A stretch of DNA of 64,000 nt from Allobosea sp. (GCA_024231975.1 JAAEQB010000012.1:186001-250000), one strand, 5' to 3'. Numbered from the stretch's first letter, positions 24,732-34,454 are shown. Notes: generated by a model from the letters alone, not told the origin. Made by a program: numbers and translations.

Positions 24732-25910
24732 TCAATTCCGCGCCACCGACTGCTGCTTCGCGCTGGCGGACAGCGGTTGGCCCTTGGCAAGACGCAGCGC
24801 CGGCGCCTTCTCGGTGGCGGCAGGCTGGCTGGCCGTGCGCGGCACCGGCATCGGCGTCGTCACGACATTCGGACGCAAGCCCAGGACCGGCTTGCCGGCA
24901 TGGGCGGCGGCGCCGAGATCGAAGGGCCGGGACGGCGGCAGGCGGACGCCGCTGACCGGGACGCCCGCCGCGGGGGCCGAGGTCGCGACGCTGGCGACGA
25001 TCGGGCTCTGCATCGTGATCGTGCGCGGCTGCTCGGGGGCATAGGCCTGCACGACGGGCTGGGCCTCGACCGGAGCTGGCGCGGGTTCGGTACGGACGGG
25101 CGTCGGTACGGGAGCCGGCCTGGCGGCCTCGTCGTCGAGATCGGGACCGGCGGAGCGGCCGAGATCGACCTGCGACGAGGCGCTGGCGATCATGGTGCGG
25201 CTGCTCTGGCCCGGGATCGAGGCCGGCGAGCCGTCGGTGCGCAACGACGCGAGCAGCATCTGGTCATCGGAGCCGGCGAGCGAGGCCTGGCCGAGATACT
25301 CGACCTTGATCCGGGCGGTGCCGAGATGGCGGAAGGCGAGCGCGTCGGCGGCCTTCTGCGAGACGTCCATGATGCGCCCGCTATGGAACGGGCCGCGATC
25401 GTTGACGCGCACGATCATCGAACGGCTGTTGGCCATGTTGGTGACGCGGGCATAGGCCGGCAACGGCATGGTCGGGTGCGCGGCGCTGATGCCGTAGCGG
25501 TCATAGACCTCGCCATTGGCGGTGCGGCGGCCATGGAAGGCTTCGCCATACCAGGAGGCAGTGCCGACCGCGGTGTAGCCGACCGGCTTCTGATACGGAG
25601 TGTAGCGCTTGCCGGCGACGGTATAGCTGTTGCCGATCAGCTCGCGGCCGCCGCCCTTCGGCACCGGCTGGCCGTCCTCGACGACGCGCGCACTGGCGGG
25701 GCCGTATTTCGAGGACGGGAAGGCGCCGATCTCCTTCGACTTGCCGCGGCGGGCAACCTGATTATTGGCGCAGTTGGCGAGGAAGAGGCCGGCCAGCACG
25801 ACGCAGCCGAGGCGGGTCGCCGTAGACAGGGAGGAGGATGAGCTGCGGGGGGCGTCGCCGGACTCGGCCACAGAGGAAATCTCCGCCGCTGCGCTCGTGC
25901 CTCGCATCAT
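24732..25910 (-). CDS. rlpA: RlpA-type septal ring lytic transglycosylase, lipoprotein
   Basis: A 392-residue protein from the chosen start at 25910. A lipobox-like LFLANC places the lipidated cysteine near residue 47. The double-psi beta-barrel RlpA domain follows (VGTASWYGEAFHGRRTANGEVYD ... RVNDRGPFHSGRIMDVS). The C-terminal 180 residues are proline/alanine-rich with no evident SPOR domain. RlpA enzymes cleave denuded glycan strands at the septum. The in-frame extension to 26159 is not family-like. It reads towards the carboxypeptidase gene, 49 bp away. Confidence 0.9.
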   Translation of the reverse strand: MMRGTSAAAEISSVAESGDAPRSSSSSLSTATRLGCVVLAGLFLANCANNQVARRGKSKEIGAFPSSKYGPASARVVEDGQPVPKGGGRELIGNSYTVAGKRYTPYQKPVGYTAVGTASWYGEAFHGRRTANGEVYDRYGISAAHPTMPLPAYARVTNMANSRSMIVRVNDRGPFHSGRIMDVSQKAADALAFRHLGTARIKVEYLGQASLAGSDDQMLLASLRTDGSPASIPGQSSRTMIASASSQVDLGRSAGPDLDDEAARPAPVPTPVRTEPAPAPVEAQPVVQAYAPEQPRTITMQSPIVASVATSAPAAGVPVSGVRLPPSRPFDLGAAAHAGKPVLGLRPNVVTTPMPVPRTASQPAATEKAPALRLAKGQPLSASAKQQSVARN

Positions 25911-26294
25911 GCCGCATTCCTGTTCGTCGCGCCGAAAACGCTGCGCCGCCCAAGCCACTCGCGTGGCAAGGTCGCAGTTTTCGACCAATTCCATTAAGGG
26001 ATCGTTAAGCGGCGGCAGCGCGAACGCATGACCGTCAACGGAAACCCAGCAGCGCCCTTGGGCGGGCATAAAGGTGTCGGAAATGCGGCAACTGTCAATC
26101 CGCCACCATTCCGTCGCCATTTTTCGGTGGAGCGTGACAAGCGCGCAACGCTCGGGCAAGGCTTGCCGAGCGATCGGAGCTGTCCGCGCAAGCTATTGAA
26201 AATGCTAGAAGTCTCTGGGAGAGAGCAAAGATTGCCGCGATCGCTCTGCATCCTGCTTGCAAAAAGCGGCGGCTAGCGGCAATGACGGGGCGCC

Positions 26295-26384
26295 GGAAGG
26301 GTGGCCGAGTGGTTTAAGGCAGCGGTCTTGAAAACCGCCGTGGGTGCAAGCCCACCGTGGGTTCGAATCCCACCCCTTCCGCCA
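26295..26384 (+). tRNA. tRNA-Ser (anticodon UGA)
   Basis: A 90-base cloverleaf. The acceptor arm pairs GGAAGGG with CCCTTCC followed by G and an encoded CCA. The anticodon loop CTTGAAA gives UGA, a long class II variable arm (GTGGGTGCAAGCCCAC) is present, and the T arm contains GGTTCGAATCC. The long variable arm and the anticodon both indicate serine. Confidence 0.96.
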
Positions 26385-26543
26385 TCCTGCTTCGCTCTAC
26401 GAGCTTCGCAGGATTGGCATCTGGCCTGCCCGGCAATGGATTACGAAGAGCGAGGAATCCGCCGCTCTGAATTTCGATCTGAGGCCGCTATTGGCGACAT
26501 CGTCGGAAATCCAGGCGTTCCCTCGGTCGGCATCCTCAACTAC

Positions 26544-26640
26544 AGCATCGGACCGAATATCGTATTCGGTCCGATGCTATAGATCTTTGTTTTGCATCGG
26601 CTTTCTCCGAAAATCGGATTCCACTTTTCGGGCCGATGCT
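26544..26640. repeat. Palindromic intergenic repeat (GCATCGG family), copy 1
   Basis: Two hairpins in tandem: a perfect 16-bp-arm palindrome at 26544-26578 (AGCATCGGACCGAATA) and a second at 26594-26639 with GCATCGG ends. Related copies occur at 39509-39609, 43364-43465, 50239-50341 and 52645-52850. It lies just ahead of the SWIM gene. Confidence 0.85.
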
Positions 26641-26657
26641 CTAACGTTGAGGCATGG

Positions 26658-28082
26658 ATGAATCGCCGCGAGGAGCGCGTGGCATTTGATCTGAAGTCGA
26701 TTGAAGCGCTGGCGCCGGACCAGGCCTCCCTCAGCGCTGCCTCGAAGCTGACCAAACGCTCGAGCTGGATGCGGCTGGAGCGCAATGCCGCGCAGAACCT
26801 GATCTGGGGCGAATGCCAGGGTTCCGGCGCCAATCCCTACCGAACCATGGCTGACGCAGGCGACCATGGCTACAAATGCACTTGCCCTTCGCGCAAATTC
26901 CCCTGCAAGCATTCCCTGGCGCTCATGTGGATCGGGGCCACCGCGCCGCAGAATTTCACAGACGTGGAAACGCCGGAATGGGTCGCCGACTGGGTCGGGC
27001 GCCGGCGCAAGGGCAACACGCCGGCGCAGGCGCCATCACAGGCGCGCTCCACCGCCATTGAAAAGAATATCGGCGAAGCCGCCACCCAACCCGACGCCAC
27101 GGAGCCTGAAGACCCGGCAGCCGCGCAGCGCCGGGCCGCGCAGCAGGCCAAGCGCGCTGAAGACACCAAGGCCAGCAACGCCGCCGCGCTCGACGAACTC
27201 GACCAATGGATCTCCGACCAGTTGCGCCTCGGCCTGACCGCCTTTGTCGATGCCGCCGGCGAACGCTGCCGCCGCATCGCTGCCCGTCTCGTCGACATGA
27301 AGGCGGCGGCGCTGGCCGGCCGGATCGATGAGATCCCGTCGCGATTGATGGCGCTGCGCAGCGAGGAGCGCGCGGAAGCCGCCATCCGCGAGCTCGGCAA
27401 ACTCGTCCTGCTGGCGAAAGCCTGGCGGCAATCGCCCGAGAGTCCCGACCTCAAGCGCATGATCTCGACCTCGGAAACGCGCGACCAGATCCTGGCCAAC
27501 CCCGACGCGCCGCAGGTTACCAGCACCTGGGAAGTGCTCGGCGAGAAGATCGAGACGCGGCGCGACGGGCTGGTCGGTCATTCCAGCTGGCTGCTCGACA
27601 TCAAGGCGGCTACGCCGCGCTTCGCCCTGCTGCTCGACTTTTATCCGGCCTCCGCCGGCAAGCGTTCGCAAGCCTTTTCCGCCGGCGAGCGGTTCGACGC
27701 AAGGCTGGTTTTCTACCCCTCACCCGCGCCGCTGCGCGCGCTGGTGGCCGAGCGGTTCGGCGAGAGCGGGCAGAGCTTGGCGTGGCCCGAAAGCGACGCG
27801 GCGCGGGACCCGTTGGCCGGCCACGCGGCGCGGCAGGACGTAGCGCCGTGGGAGGCCGACAGCCCGGTCCTGCTACCCCCCGGCGCGATCCTGCGCGATG
27901 ACCGGGGCGAGGCCTGGTGGCAGGCGGGCGAACACCAAAGCGAGATCGCGCTGCCCATTGCCGGCGACGTACCGGAACCGGTGTTCGGTATCCCCCTTGC
28001 GGCGACCGCCGGCATCTGGAACGGCGCGCGGCTGGAACTCCTGGCCGCGCAAACCTCGTTCGGAAGGCTCGGCCTGTCGTGA
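26658..28082 (+). CDS. SWIM zinc-finger protein of a MoxR/VWA cluster
   Basis: A 474-residue protein with a SWIM zinc finger (C74-x-C76 ... C83-x-H85, in YKCTCPSRKFPCKH). A charged, glutamine/alanine-rich linker to about residue 180 follows, then a C-terminal domain of unknown function. SWIM fingers bind DNA or protein. The start at 26658 has GAGG upstream; an earlier in-frame ATG at 26592 lies inside the palindromic repeat. It is the first gene of five that overlap or nearly touch, so it should act with the ATPase and VWA protein downstream. Confidence 0.85.
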   Translation: MNRREERVAFDLKSIEALAPDQASLSAASKLTKRSSWMRLERNAAQNLIWGECQGSGANPYRTMADAGDHGYKCTCPSRKFPCKHSLALMWIGATAPQNFTDVETPEWVADWVGRRRKGNTPAQAPSQARSTAIEKNIGEAATQPDATEPEDPAAAQRRAAQQAKRAEDTKASNAAALDELDQWISDQLRLGLTAFVDAAGERCRRIAARLVDMKAAALAGRIDEIPSRLMALRSEERAEAAIRELGKLVLLAKAWRQSPESPDLKRMISTSETRDQILANPDAPQVTSTWEVLGEKIETRRDGLVGHSSWLLDIKAATPRFALLLDFYPASAGKRSQAFSAGERFDARLVFYPSPAPLRALVAERFGESGQSLAWPESDAARDPLAGHAARQDVAPWEADSPVLLPPGAILRDDRGEAWWQAGEHQSEIALPIAGDVPEPVFGIPLAATAGIWNGARLELLAAQTSFGRLGLS

Positions 28083-29521
28083 ACGAGATGGAGCGCTCCA
28101 CTCTTGCGGCATTGCGCGACTGCTGGATGGGCGGTGGCGCGGCCTTTGCTACGGCGCCGGCCGAATGGAAACAGCTCGCCGAGGCGGGCGAGCCTGATGA
28201 GCGCGAGCGCATGGTGCTGGCGATCGCTGCGCAGGCCTTTGATGTCGGCCTCAGGCCCGCCGCGCCGAAGACGCTGATCCGGCGGCCGCCGCTGCCGACC
28301 CTGGCTCTGCCGACCCTGCCGACGGAGCTTCGCCCGCAATTTCGCACCGCGCTGAAGAACGTCATGGACGATCGCGGCCGTTCACGCCTGCTGTCGCTTG
28401 TCGCCGGCAGGGGTTATGTGGCGCACCCGCTCGACTGGATGCCTGCCGCCTCCGATACCTTGCCCCCGTTCGTCTACGCACCCTGGATCGATTGGCGCGC
28501 CAACGATGCGGCGGCGCGGAAATCCGGCGATGAGCCTTTGACCGCCGACAACTGGGACGAGTTTTACCCGGCGGCGCGGCGGGTCGCCCTGACCGCTTTG
28601 CGCAATGCCGATCCTGCGGCCGCGCGCGCCCTGATCGAGGCGAAAGCTGCGAGCGAAGCGGCGGAAGCGCGGCTGTCGATCATCGAGCTCTTGCGCGTTC
28701 GCTTGAGCGCCGATGATGTTCCCTACCTGCAAAGCCTGTCCGCCGACCGGTCCGGCAAGGTTCGCGAGCTGGCCGCCCGGCTGCTGTCGCGGCTTGGCCG
28801 GCAGAGCGCGCGCGCCGAGGGCGATGATCCGGTCGCCGAACTGGCGGGATTTGTCGAGCAGGGCAAGGCCGGCTTCATCCGCCGCCGCGCGACCTTCGGC
28901 CCGGCGAAGCTCACGTCGAATGCCCAGCAGGCGCGGCGCGCCGAACTGTTCGAGCAGTGCAGCCTGACCGATCTCGCCGCCACATTCGGGGTCGGCGAAA
29001 AAGAGTTTGTCGACGCCTGGCAGTTCGACGCCGATGGCGGCTCGTCACTGGTGCCGATGATCGCCAACACGGCGAGCGACGACATCATTCGCGATGTAGC
29101 CGAGCGCCTGCTGTCCTCCGGCCTGTCGCCCGCATTGCTCACGCTGCTGCCCCGCCTCGACCAGGCTGCCATCCGCGGCGTTGCCACATCCGCGCTCGCC
29201 GGCGGCTTGCCGGGCCTCCACCTGCTGAAATCGGTCGACACCCTCGAGCCCGGTCGGATGAACACGGACGAGCTGCTGTCCAGCAAGGCCTTCGAGGAGC
29301 TGCTCGCCGCCCTTGCGAGCACGAACGAGGCCGAGCACCGCCGCGCACCGGATGCGCTGGAGATTTTCGGCTTTCTGGCCGATGCCGCCGCCGCCAGGGC
29401 CATCGCCGGGGCGGCCATCGCCGCCGGCTTCCCGCCGGCCGACGCCGCTCTTGCCCTGCTGCGCCTGAACATGGCGCTCGCCGCCCCGCCCCCGACCGAT
29501 CGACCGGAAACCCGCGCATGA
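28079..29521 (+). CDS. DUF5691-like protein of a MoxR/VWA cluster
   Basis: A 480-residue, mostly helical protein that begins with GTG overlapping the SWIM stop (GTGA). It contains HEAT-like repeats, for example ARLSIIELLRVRLSADDVPYLQSLSADRSGKVRELAARLLSRL. In known clusters of this type, DUF5691 proteins sit between the SWIM protein and the MoxR ATPase. The role is unknown; a scaffold or substrate adaptor would fit the repeats. A longer ORF to 27917 overlaps the SWIM gene and is rejected. Confidence 0.75.
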   Translation: MNEMERSTLAALRDCWMGGGAAFATAPAEWKQLAEAGEPDERERMVLAIAAQAFDVGLRPAAPKTLIRRPPLPTLALPTLPTELRPQFRTALKNVMDDRGRSRLLSLVAGRGYVAHPLDWMPAASDTLPPFVYAPWIDWRANDAAARKSGDEPLTADNWDEFYPAARRVALTALRNADPAAARALIEAKAASEAAEARLSIIELLRVRLSADDVPYLQSLSADRSGKVRELAARLLSRLGRQSARAEGDDPVAELAGFVEQGKAGFIRRRATFGPAKLTSNAQQARRAELFEQCSLTDLAATFGVGEKEFVDAWQFDADGGSSLVPMIANTASDDIIRDVAERLLSSGLSPALLTLLPRLDQAAIRGVATSALAGGLPGLHLLKSVDTLEPGRMNTDELLSSKAFEELLAALASTNEAEHRRAPDALEIFGFLADAAAARAIAGAAIAAGFPPADAALALLRLNMALAAPPPTDRPETRA

Positions 29522-30597
29522 CCGCCCTCCTTCGCCTTCCCGCCGAACAGACCTACGCCCTCGAACTGCAGGCGCTGGCGCGTGGCGACGATGCGCAGAA
29601 GCCCGAGGGCTGGCATCTCTCGCCCAAGGCCGCGATCACCTATCTGATGGGCGGCAAAGCCGGCGACGGGACGGCGATCACGCCAAAATACGTTGGCTCC
29701 CGCAGGCTGATGGAGACCGCGGTTGCGACCCTCGCCACCGACCGGGCACTGCTTCTGCTCGGCGTACCGGGCACGGCGAAGTCATGGGTCTCGGAGCATC
29801 TGGCGGCGGCGATCATGGGCGACTCGACCATGATCGTGCAATGCACTGCAGGTACGGACGAAAACCAGATCCGCTACGGCTGGAACTACGCGCAATTGCT
29901 GGCCAAGGGACCGAGCGAGGCCGCCTTGGTCCCGACGCCGCTCTACCGTGCGATGCAGGAAGGAAAGCTCTGCCGCCTGGAAGAGCTGACCCGCATGGGC
30001 TCGGACGTGCAGGACACGCTGATCACCGTTCTGTCCGAGAAGATGATGCCGATCCCCGAGCTGAACACAGCCGTCTACGCCAGGCGCGGCTTCAACATCA
30101 TCGCCACCGCCAACAACCGCGACAAGGGCGTCAACGAACTGTCTTCGGCATTGAAGCGGCGCTTCAACGTGGTCGTGCTGCCGCTGCCGGACGACATGAA
30201 CGAGGAAGTGGCGATCGTGTCGAGGCGGGTCGGCGAAATGGCGACGGGCCTCGACTTGCCCGTGCCGAAGAATGTCGCCGAGGAGATCGCGCGGGTTCTG
30301 ACGATCTTCCGCGAGCTGCGATCCGGCGCGACAGCCGACGGCAAGGTTACGCTGAAGACGCCGAGCGGATCGCTCTCCACCGCCGAAGCCATCGCCACGA
30401 TGGTCGGCGGACTGAGCCAGGCCGCCTGGTTCGATGGCGGAAAGCTGTCGGCCGACGGGCTGGCGCCGAACATGGTCGGCGCCATCGTCAAGGATCCGGT
30501 GCAGGACAAGGCCGTGCTGGAAGAATATCTCGAGACAGTGCTGAAGAAGCGGCCCGACTACGCCGGCTACTACAAAGCGCTGAACGACGCGCTCTGA
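29518..30597 (+). CDS. MoxR-type AAA+ ATPase
   Basis: A 359-residue AAA+ ATPase. Walker A GVPGTAKS is at residues 82-89, a Walker B-like LCRLEELTRM follows near 160, sensor 1 is IIATANNRDKGVNELSSALKRRF, and a helical lid follows. MoxR ATPases remodel or activate proteins together with VWA-domain partners, one of which is encoded two genes downstream. The ATG at 29518 overlaps the DUF5691 stop as ATGA; the longer in-frame ORF to 28957 lies inside DUF5691 and is rejected. Confidence 0.92.
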   Translation: MTALLRLPAEQTYALELQALARGDDAQKPEGWHLSPKAAITYLMGGKAGDGTAITPKYVGSRRLMETAVATLATDRALLLLGVPGTAKSWVSEHLAAAIMGDSTMIVQCTAGTDENQIRYGWNYAQLLAKGPSEAALVPTPLYRAMQEGKLCRLEELTRMGSDVQDTLITVLSEKMMPIPELNTAVYARRGFNIIATANNRDKGVNELSSALKRRFNVVVLPLPDDMNEEVAIVSRRVGEMATGLDLPVPKNVAEEIARVLTIFRELRSGATADGKVTLKTPSGSLSTAEAIATMVGGLSQAAWFDGGKLSADGLAPNMVGAIVKDPVQDKAVLEEYLETVLKKRPDYAGYYKALNDAL

Positions 30598-30600
30598 GAC

Positions 30601-32877
30601 ATGGCCGCGAAGGAGGAGAGAGCCGCCGCCTTTTTCGGCGTTCGCCACCACGGCCCCGGCTCCGCCGAGGGGCTGGTGAAGGCGCTCGACGCATTGCGGC
30701 CCGTGGCCGTGCTGATCGAGGGACCGGCGGATGCAACGGCCCTGCTGCCGATGCTGGCCGATCCGGCCATGCAGCCGCCGGTCGCTCTCCTGTGCTATCC
30801 GGAGGATGACCCCGCAAGCACGAGTTTCTGGCCGTTTGCAGAGTTCTCGCCGGAATATCAGGCAGTACTATGGGCCGTGCGCAATAACGCGGCGTTGCGT
30901 TTCATCGACCTGCCGTCGTCCGCGCGGCACCCTCCCGTTTCCGAGAGGGAGGAAGCTGCGGGCCCGGAGCAGGCCGGGGAAGCCGCGCATCTGGCCGGCG
31001 ACGTCGCCGAGGAGCCACCGTACATCCGCGATCCCATCGGCACGCTGGCCCGGGCAGCCGGCTATGAGGATGGCGAGAGCTGGTGGTCCGACGTGATCGA
31101 GCAGAACCCGGCGCCCGGCCCGATCTTCGCTGCTGTCGCCGATGCGATGACCGCGCTGCGCGAGGGCGAGACCTGTCTGCCGGCGCTGGAAGCCAGGCGC
31201 GAAGCGCATATGCGACTGGCCATCACCGCCGCGCTGAAGGAATGCGATGGACCGGTGGCCGTCGTTTGCGGCGCCTGGCATGTGCCGGCGCTGAAGGCCG
31301 CGCGCTCACAGAAGGGCGATCAGGCGCTTTTGAAGGGCATGTCGCGGCGCAAGAACGCGATGACCTGGGCGCCATGGACCAGCCCGCGCCTCGCCTTCGC
31401 GCATGGCTATGGCGCCGGCGTCGCAGCGCCCGGCTGGTGCCGGCACCTCTGGCAGACGCGCGGGCGTGCCGATGCGAGCAGCATCTGGCTGGCGCGTATC
31501 GCCGGCGTCCTGCGCGCCAAGGGCCATCTGATCTCGACGGCATCGCTCATCGAGGCCGAACGGCTGGCGGTTGCGATCGCAGCCATCCGCGACCGGCCGA
31601 ATGCCGGCTTCGAAGAACTGCGGGACGCTTCGATCTCCGCCCTGTTCGGCGGCGACGCCATCCTGTGGACCCTGATCGAGGCCGAACTGCTGCTCGGCAA
31701 CCAGGTGGGGGAGATCCCGACGGACGTACCGCTCGCGCCGCTCATCGAAGACCTGCAGCGCTGCCAGAAGGCGGCGCGGCTCAAGCCGGAGGCGCTGGAG
31801 CGCGAACTGGCCGTCGACCTGCGCAGCGAAAGCGGACTCTGCCGCTCGACATTGCTGCATCGGCTGAACCTGCTCGGCGTGCCCTGGGGACGGCTTGCCG
31901 ATGCCGGCCGCAGCCGCGGCACGTTTCGCGAGCGCTGGGTGCTCGCCTGGCAGCCGGAATATGCCGTCCGACTGGTCGAAAACCTCGTGCACGGCCCGAC
32001 CATCGAGAAGGCGGCGAACGGCCGGCTGATCCAGATGATCGGCTCAGCCGCGACGCTCGACGTCATAGCGGCGCTGGTACAAAGCGCCATCACGGCCGGT
32101 CTTTCCGAGGCGGCCGGAGTTGGGCTGGCCAAGCTGGAGGAGCGCGCGGCCCTCAGCAGCGACTGCGGCGAAATGCTGGCCTCGATCCCGCCGCTCGCCG
32201 ACATCACCCGTTACGGCCAGGCCCGCAAAACCGACGCGGCCTGGCTGGAAGGCTTGCTCGAACGGCTGGCCGTCGAGGCGGCAATCGCGTTGCCGCACGC
32301 CGCCCGCGGTCTCGACGCCGACGCTGCGGCGGTCCTGGTGGAAGCCCTGCGCAACGCCGATGCCGGCATCGAGATGGTCGAAGCCGAGGCGGATATTGTC
32401 GAGGCCTGGCACGAGGGCCTGGCCGCGGTGCTCGACAATTCGCGCTCGACGGCGCTTGTCGCCGGCTGCGCCGCCCATCTGCTCTATGAAGCCGACGCCC
32501 TCGCTGCCGAAGCGGCGGCGGCGCTGCTTGCGCGCCGGCTGTCGCCGGGAACCCCGGTGACCGACGCCGCCGGTTTTTTCGAAGGCTTCTTCGGCGGCGC
32601 GGGCCAGCGCCTGATCTATGATGAGGGCTTGCGCTGTGCGGTCGACGCCTGGCTCAACTCGCTTGACGAGGAAACCTTCGTCGCCCACCTGCCGCTGCTG
32701 CGCCGCGTCTTCGCCGATCTGGACAGCATGGAACGCCGGCGGCTGATCGAAGCCGTGCTCGGCCGCGCCGGTCGTCTGCCGGCGACAGTGACGCCGGCAC
32801 CGGATGGCGGCGAAGGCTGGCGGCGTCATTTCCGCGTGCTGACCAAAATCCTGGCAGGAGAGCGCGCCGATGGCTGA
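30601..32877 (+). CDS. DUF5682-family protein
   Basis: A 758-residue protein with the N-terminal signature FFGVRHHGPGSA (residues 11-22), typical of DUF5682, and a central VVCGAWHVPAL motif around residue 222. The conserved histidines in both suggest an enzymatic, possibly TIKI/TraB-like, active site, but this is inference. The C-terminal half is helical and repetitive. It starts three bases after the MoxR gene and overlaps the VWA gene by eight bases. Confidence 0.82.
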   Translation: MAAKEERAAAFFGVRHHGPGSAEGLVKALDALRPVAVLIEGPADATALLPMLADPAMQPPVALLCYPEDDPASTSFWPFAEFSPEYQAVLWAVRNNAALRFIDLPSSARHPPVSEREEAAGPEQAGEAAHLAGDVAEEPPYIRDPIGTLARAAGYEDGESWWSDVIEQNPAPGPIFAAVADAMTALREGETCLPALEARREAHMRLAITAALKECDGPVAVVCGAWHVPALKAARSQKGDQALLKGMSRRKNAMTWAPWTSPRLAFAHGYGAGVAAPGWCRHLWQTRGRADASSIWLARIAGVLRAKGHLISTASLIEAERLAVAIAAIRDRPNAGFEELRDASISALFGGDAILWTLIEAELLLGNQVGEIPTDVPLAPLIEDLQRCQKAARLKPEALERELAVDLRSESGLCRSTLLHRLNLLGVPWGRLADAGRSRGTFRERWVLAWQPEYAVRLVENLVHGPTIEKAANGRLIQMIGSAATLDVIAALVQSAITAGLSEAAGVGLAKLEERAALSSDCGEMLASIPPLADITRYGQARKTDAAWLEGLLERLAVEAAIALPHAARGLDADAAAVLVEALRNADAGIEMVEAEADIVEAWHEGLAAVLDNSRSTALVAGCAAHLLYEADALAAEAAAALLARRLSPGTPVTDAAGFFEGFFGGAGQRLIYDEGLRCAVDAWLNSLDEETFVAHLPLLRRVFADLDSMERRRLIEAVLGRAGRLPATVTPAPDGGEGWRRHFRVLTKILAGERADG

Positions 32878-34102
32878 CCTGCCCGAAGAGCCCGCAGATC
32901 TCTCTCCGGAAGCGCAGCGCGAACGCCGATGGCGGCTGGCCATCGGCGCCGACGACCAACGCTCGACGGCCTTGTCGGGCGAGGACCGGCGGCTGTCGGC
33001 GGCGCTCGATGCGCTTTACGGCGACGGCGAGGGCAAGGGCGGCAGCGACCCGCGCAAGCGACGCGGCGGGCTCGGGCGATCGGCCCCGAAAATCGCGCAA
33101 TGGATGGCAGACATCCGCTCCTTCTTTCCCCAGCCGGTCGTGCAGATCGTCCAGAAGGATGCGTTCGAGCGTCTCGATCTCAGGCAGATGCTGATGGAGC
33201 CGGAGTTCCTGAAGGCGATCGAGGCTGACGTCAACCTCGTCGCCGACCTGATTTCGCTGCGCGACGTCATGCCGGCGAAGACCAGGGATCTGGCCAGGGG
33301 CGTCATCGCCGACATCGTCGCCAGGCTGATGGAGCGGCTGGAGCGCAAGACGGCCGAGGCGATCCGCGGCGCGCTCGATAAATCGCGGCGGACCAACCGG
33401 CCGCGCCCGCGCGACATCGACTGGCGCCGCACGATTGCTGCCAATCTGCGTCACTACCAAGTTGAGCATCAGGCGGTCGTTCCGGAGAAGCTGGTCGGGT
33501 TCATGCGCAAGCAGCGGCGCATCGTCGACCTGGATGAGGTCGTGCTGTGCGTGGACCAGTCCGGATCGATGGCGAGTTCGGTCATCTATGCCTCGATCTT
33601 CGCGGCGGTGATGGCTTCGCTGCCGGTCGTGCGCACAAAGCTGGTATGCTTCGACACGGCGGTCGTCGACCTCACCGACGAGCTTTCAGACCCGGTCGAG
33701 GTGTTGTTCGGTGTCCAGCTCGGTGGCGGCACCGACATCAACCAGGCGGTCGCCTATTGCGCCGAACGCATCGAACGACCCACCAAGTCGCATTTCATCC
33801 TGATCACCGATCTCTACGAAGGCGGCAACGGCGAGGACATGCTGCGGCGGCTGGCCGCCTTGATGCGCAGCGGCGTCAACGCCATCGTGCTGCTGGCGCT
33901 GACCGACCAGGGCCGCCCGGGTTACGATCCCAGCATGGCGAGCGCCGTCGCCGCTTTGGGCATACCGGTCTTCACCTGCACCCCGGACCTCTTTCCGGAC
34001 ATGATGGCCGCCGCCCTGCGCCGCGAGGACATCGGGGCCTGGGCTGCCGGCGCCGACATCAGGCTCGTGCGGCCGGACGATGCGTCGCTCCGATCCGAAT
34101 AA
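32870..34102 (+). CDS. VWA-domain protein (CoxE-like)
   Basis: A 410-residue protein whose C-terminal half is a von Willebrand factor A domain. The MIDAS motif D229-Q-S-G-S233 lies in LCVDQSGSMASS, and later motifs are GGGTDINQA and LITDLYEGG. The N-terminal 200 residues are basic and helical. VWA proteins partner MoxR ATPases as substrate adaptors, as NorD and CoxE do. It closes the five-gene operon, overlapping DUF5682 by eight bases. No cofactor-enzyme genes are nearby, so the client is unknown. Confidence 0.9.
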   Translation: MADLPEEPADLSPEAQRERRWRLAIGADDQRSTALSGEDRRLSAALDALYGDGEGKGGSDPRKRRGGLGRSAPKIAQWMADIRSFFPQPVVQIVQKDAFERLDLRQMLMEPEFLKAIEADVNLVADLISLRDVMPAKTRDLARGVIADIVARLMERLERKTAEAIRGALDKSRRTNRPRPRDIDWRRTIAANLRHYQVEHQAVVPEKLVGFMRKQRRIVDLDEVVLCVDQSGSMASSVIYASIFAAVMASLPVVRTKLVCFDTAVVDLTDELSDPVEVLFGVQLGGGTDINQAVAYCAERIERPTKSHFILITDLYEGGNGEDMLRRLAALMRSGVNAIVLLALTDQGRPGYDPSMASAVAALGIPVFTCTPDLFPDMMAAALRREDIGAWAAGADIRLVRPDDASLRSE

Positions 34103-34118
34103 GTCGTTCGGGACGTGC

Positions 34119-34199
34119 GGCGATCTGGTCGCGTTCCTCCCCTCCGACAATGGCGCGTTTGCGGCCGGCGCGACCTTCGCCGTCAATGGAGGAGAGCGC
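34119..34199 (+). pseudogene. C-terminal fossil of a short-chain dehydrogenase
   Basis: Translation gives GDLVAFLPSDNGAFAAGATF and then AVNGGER, a close match to the last segment of SDR enzymes (VAFLASD...FVTGATLVVDGG). No catalytic YxxxK or Rossmann part remains upstream, where the VWA gene ends. It seems to be a remnant left by deletion. Confidence 0.6.
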
Positions 34200-34454
34200 C
34201 CGCTCCGCTGGTATCGAACGGAAATTTGGTATCGGGACCGCCGTTTAAGGGTTAAAATAACACCGACGCCTTTGTTCCGGGGCGCAGAGAAGGGAATGAC
34301 GGCCCACGGCAATCCAGGCCCGTTGGAGCCCCCCTCGAATGGTTCGGAGCTTCCTGCGGCTGACGTCGCGGACGCCCCCTTCCCGTCGCGCCGAGGTCTC
34401 GCGCCGCGAGCGTGGAACATTGGAGCAAATGCCTCGGAATAAAGGGAGGGCGCC
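34200..34454. other. Intergenic region upstream of the MHS transporter
   Basis: No gene is seen here. The stretch includes a short AT-rich patch (GGTTAAAATAAC near 34250) that may carry promoter elements for the transporter, whose AAAGGGAGGG ribosome site lies just before 34455. Confidence 0.4.

Noticed and set aside
26295..26384. tRNA-Ser as an integration site for an island to its right
   Set aside because: No direct repeat of the tRNA 3' end and no integrase gene were found to the right in this window.
34080..34442. A 120-codon ORF after the VWA gene taken as a full gene
   Set aside because: Only about 27 residues are family-like (SDR C-terminus). The rest is not protein-like and there is no ribosome site, so it is called a remnant.
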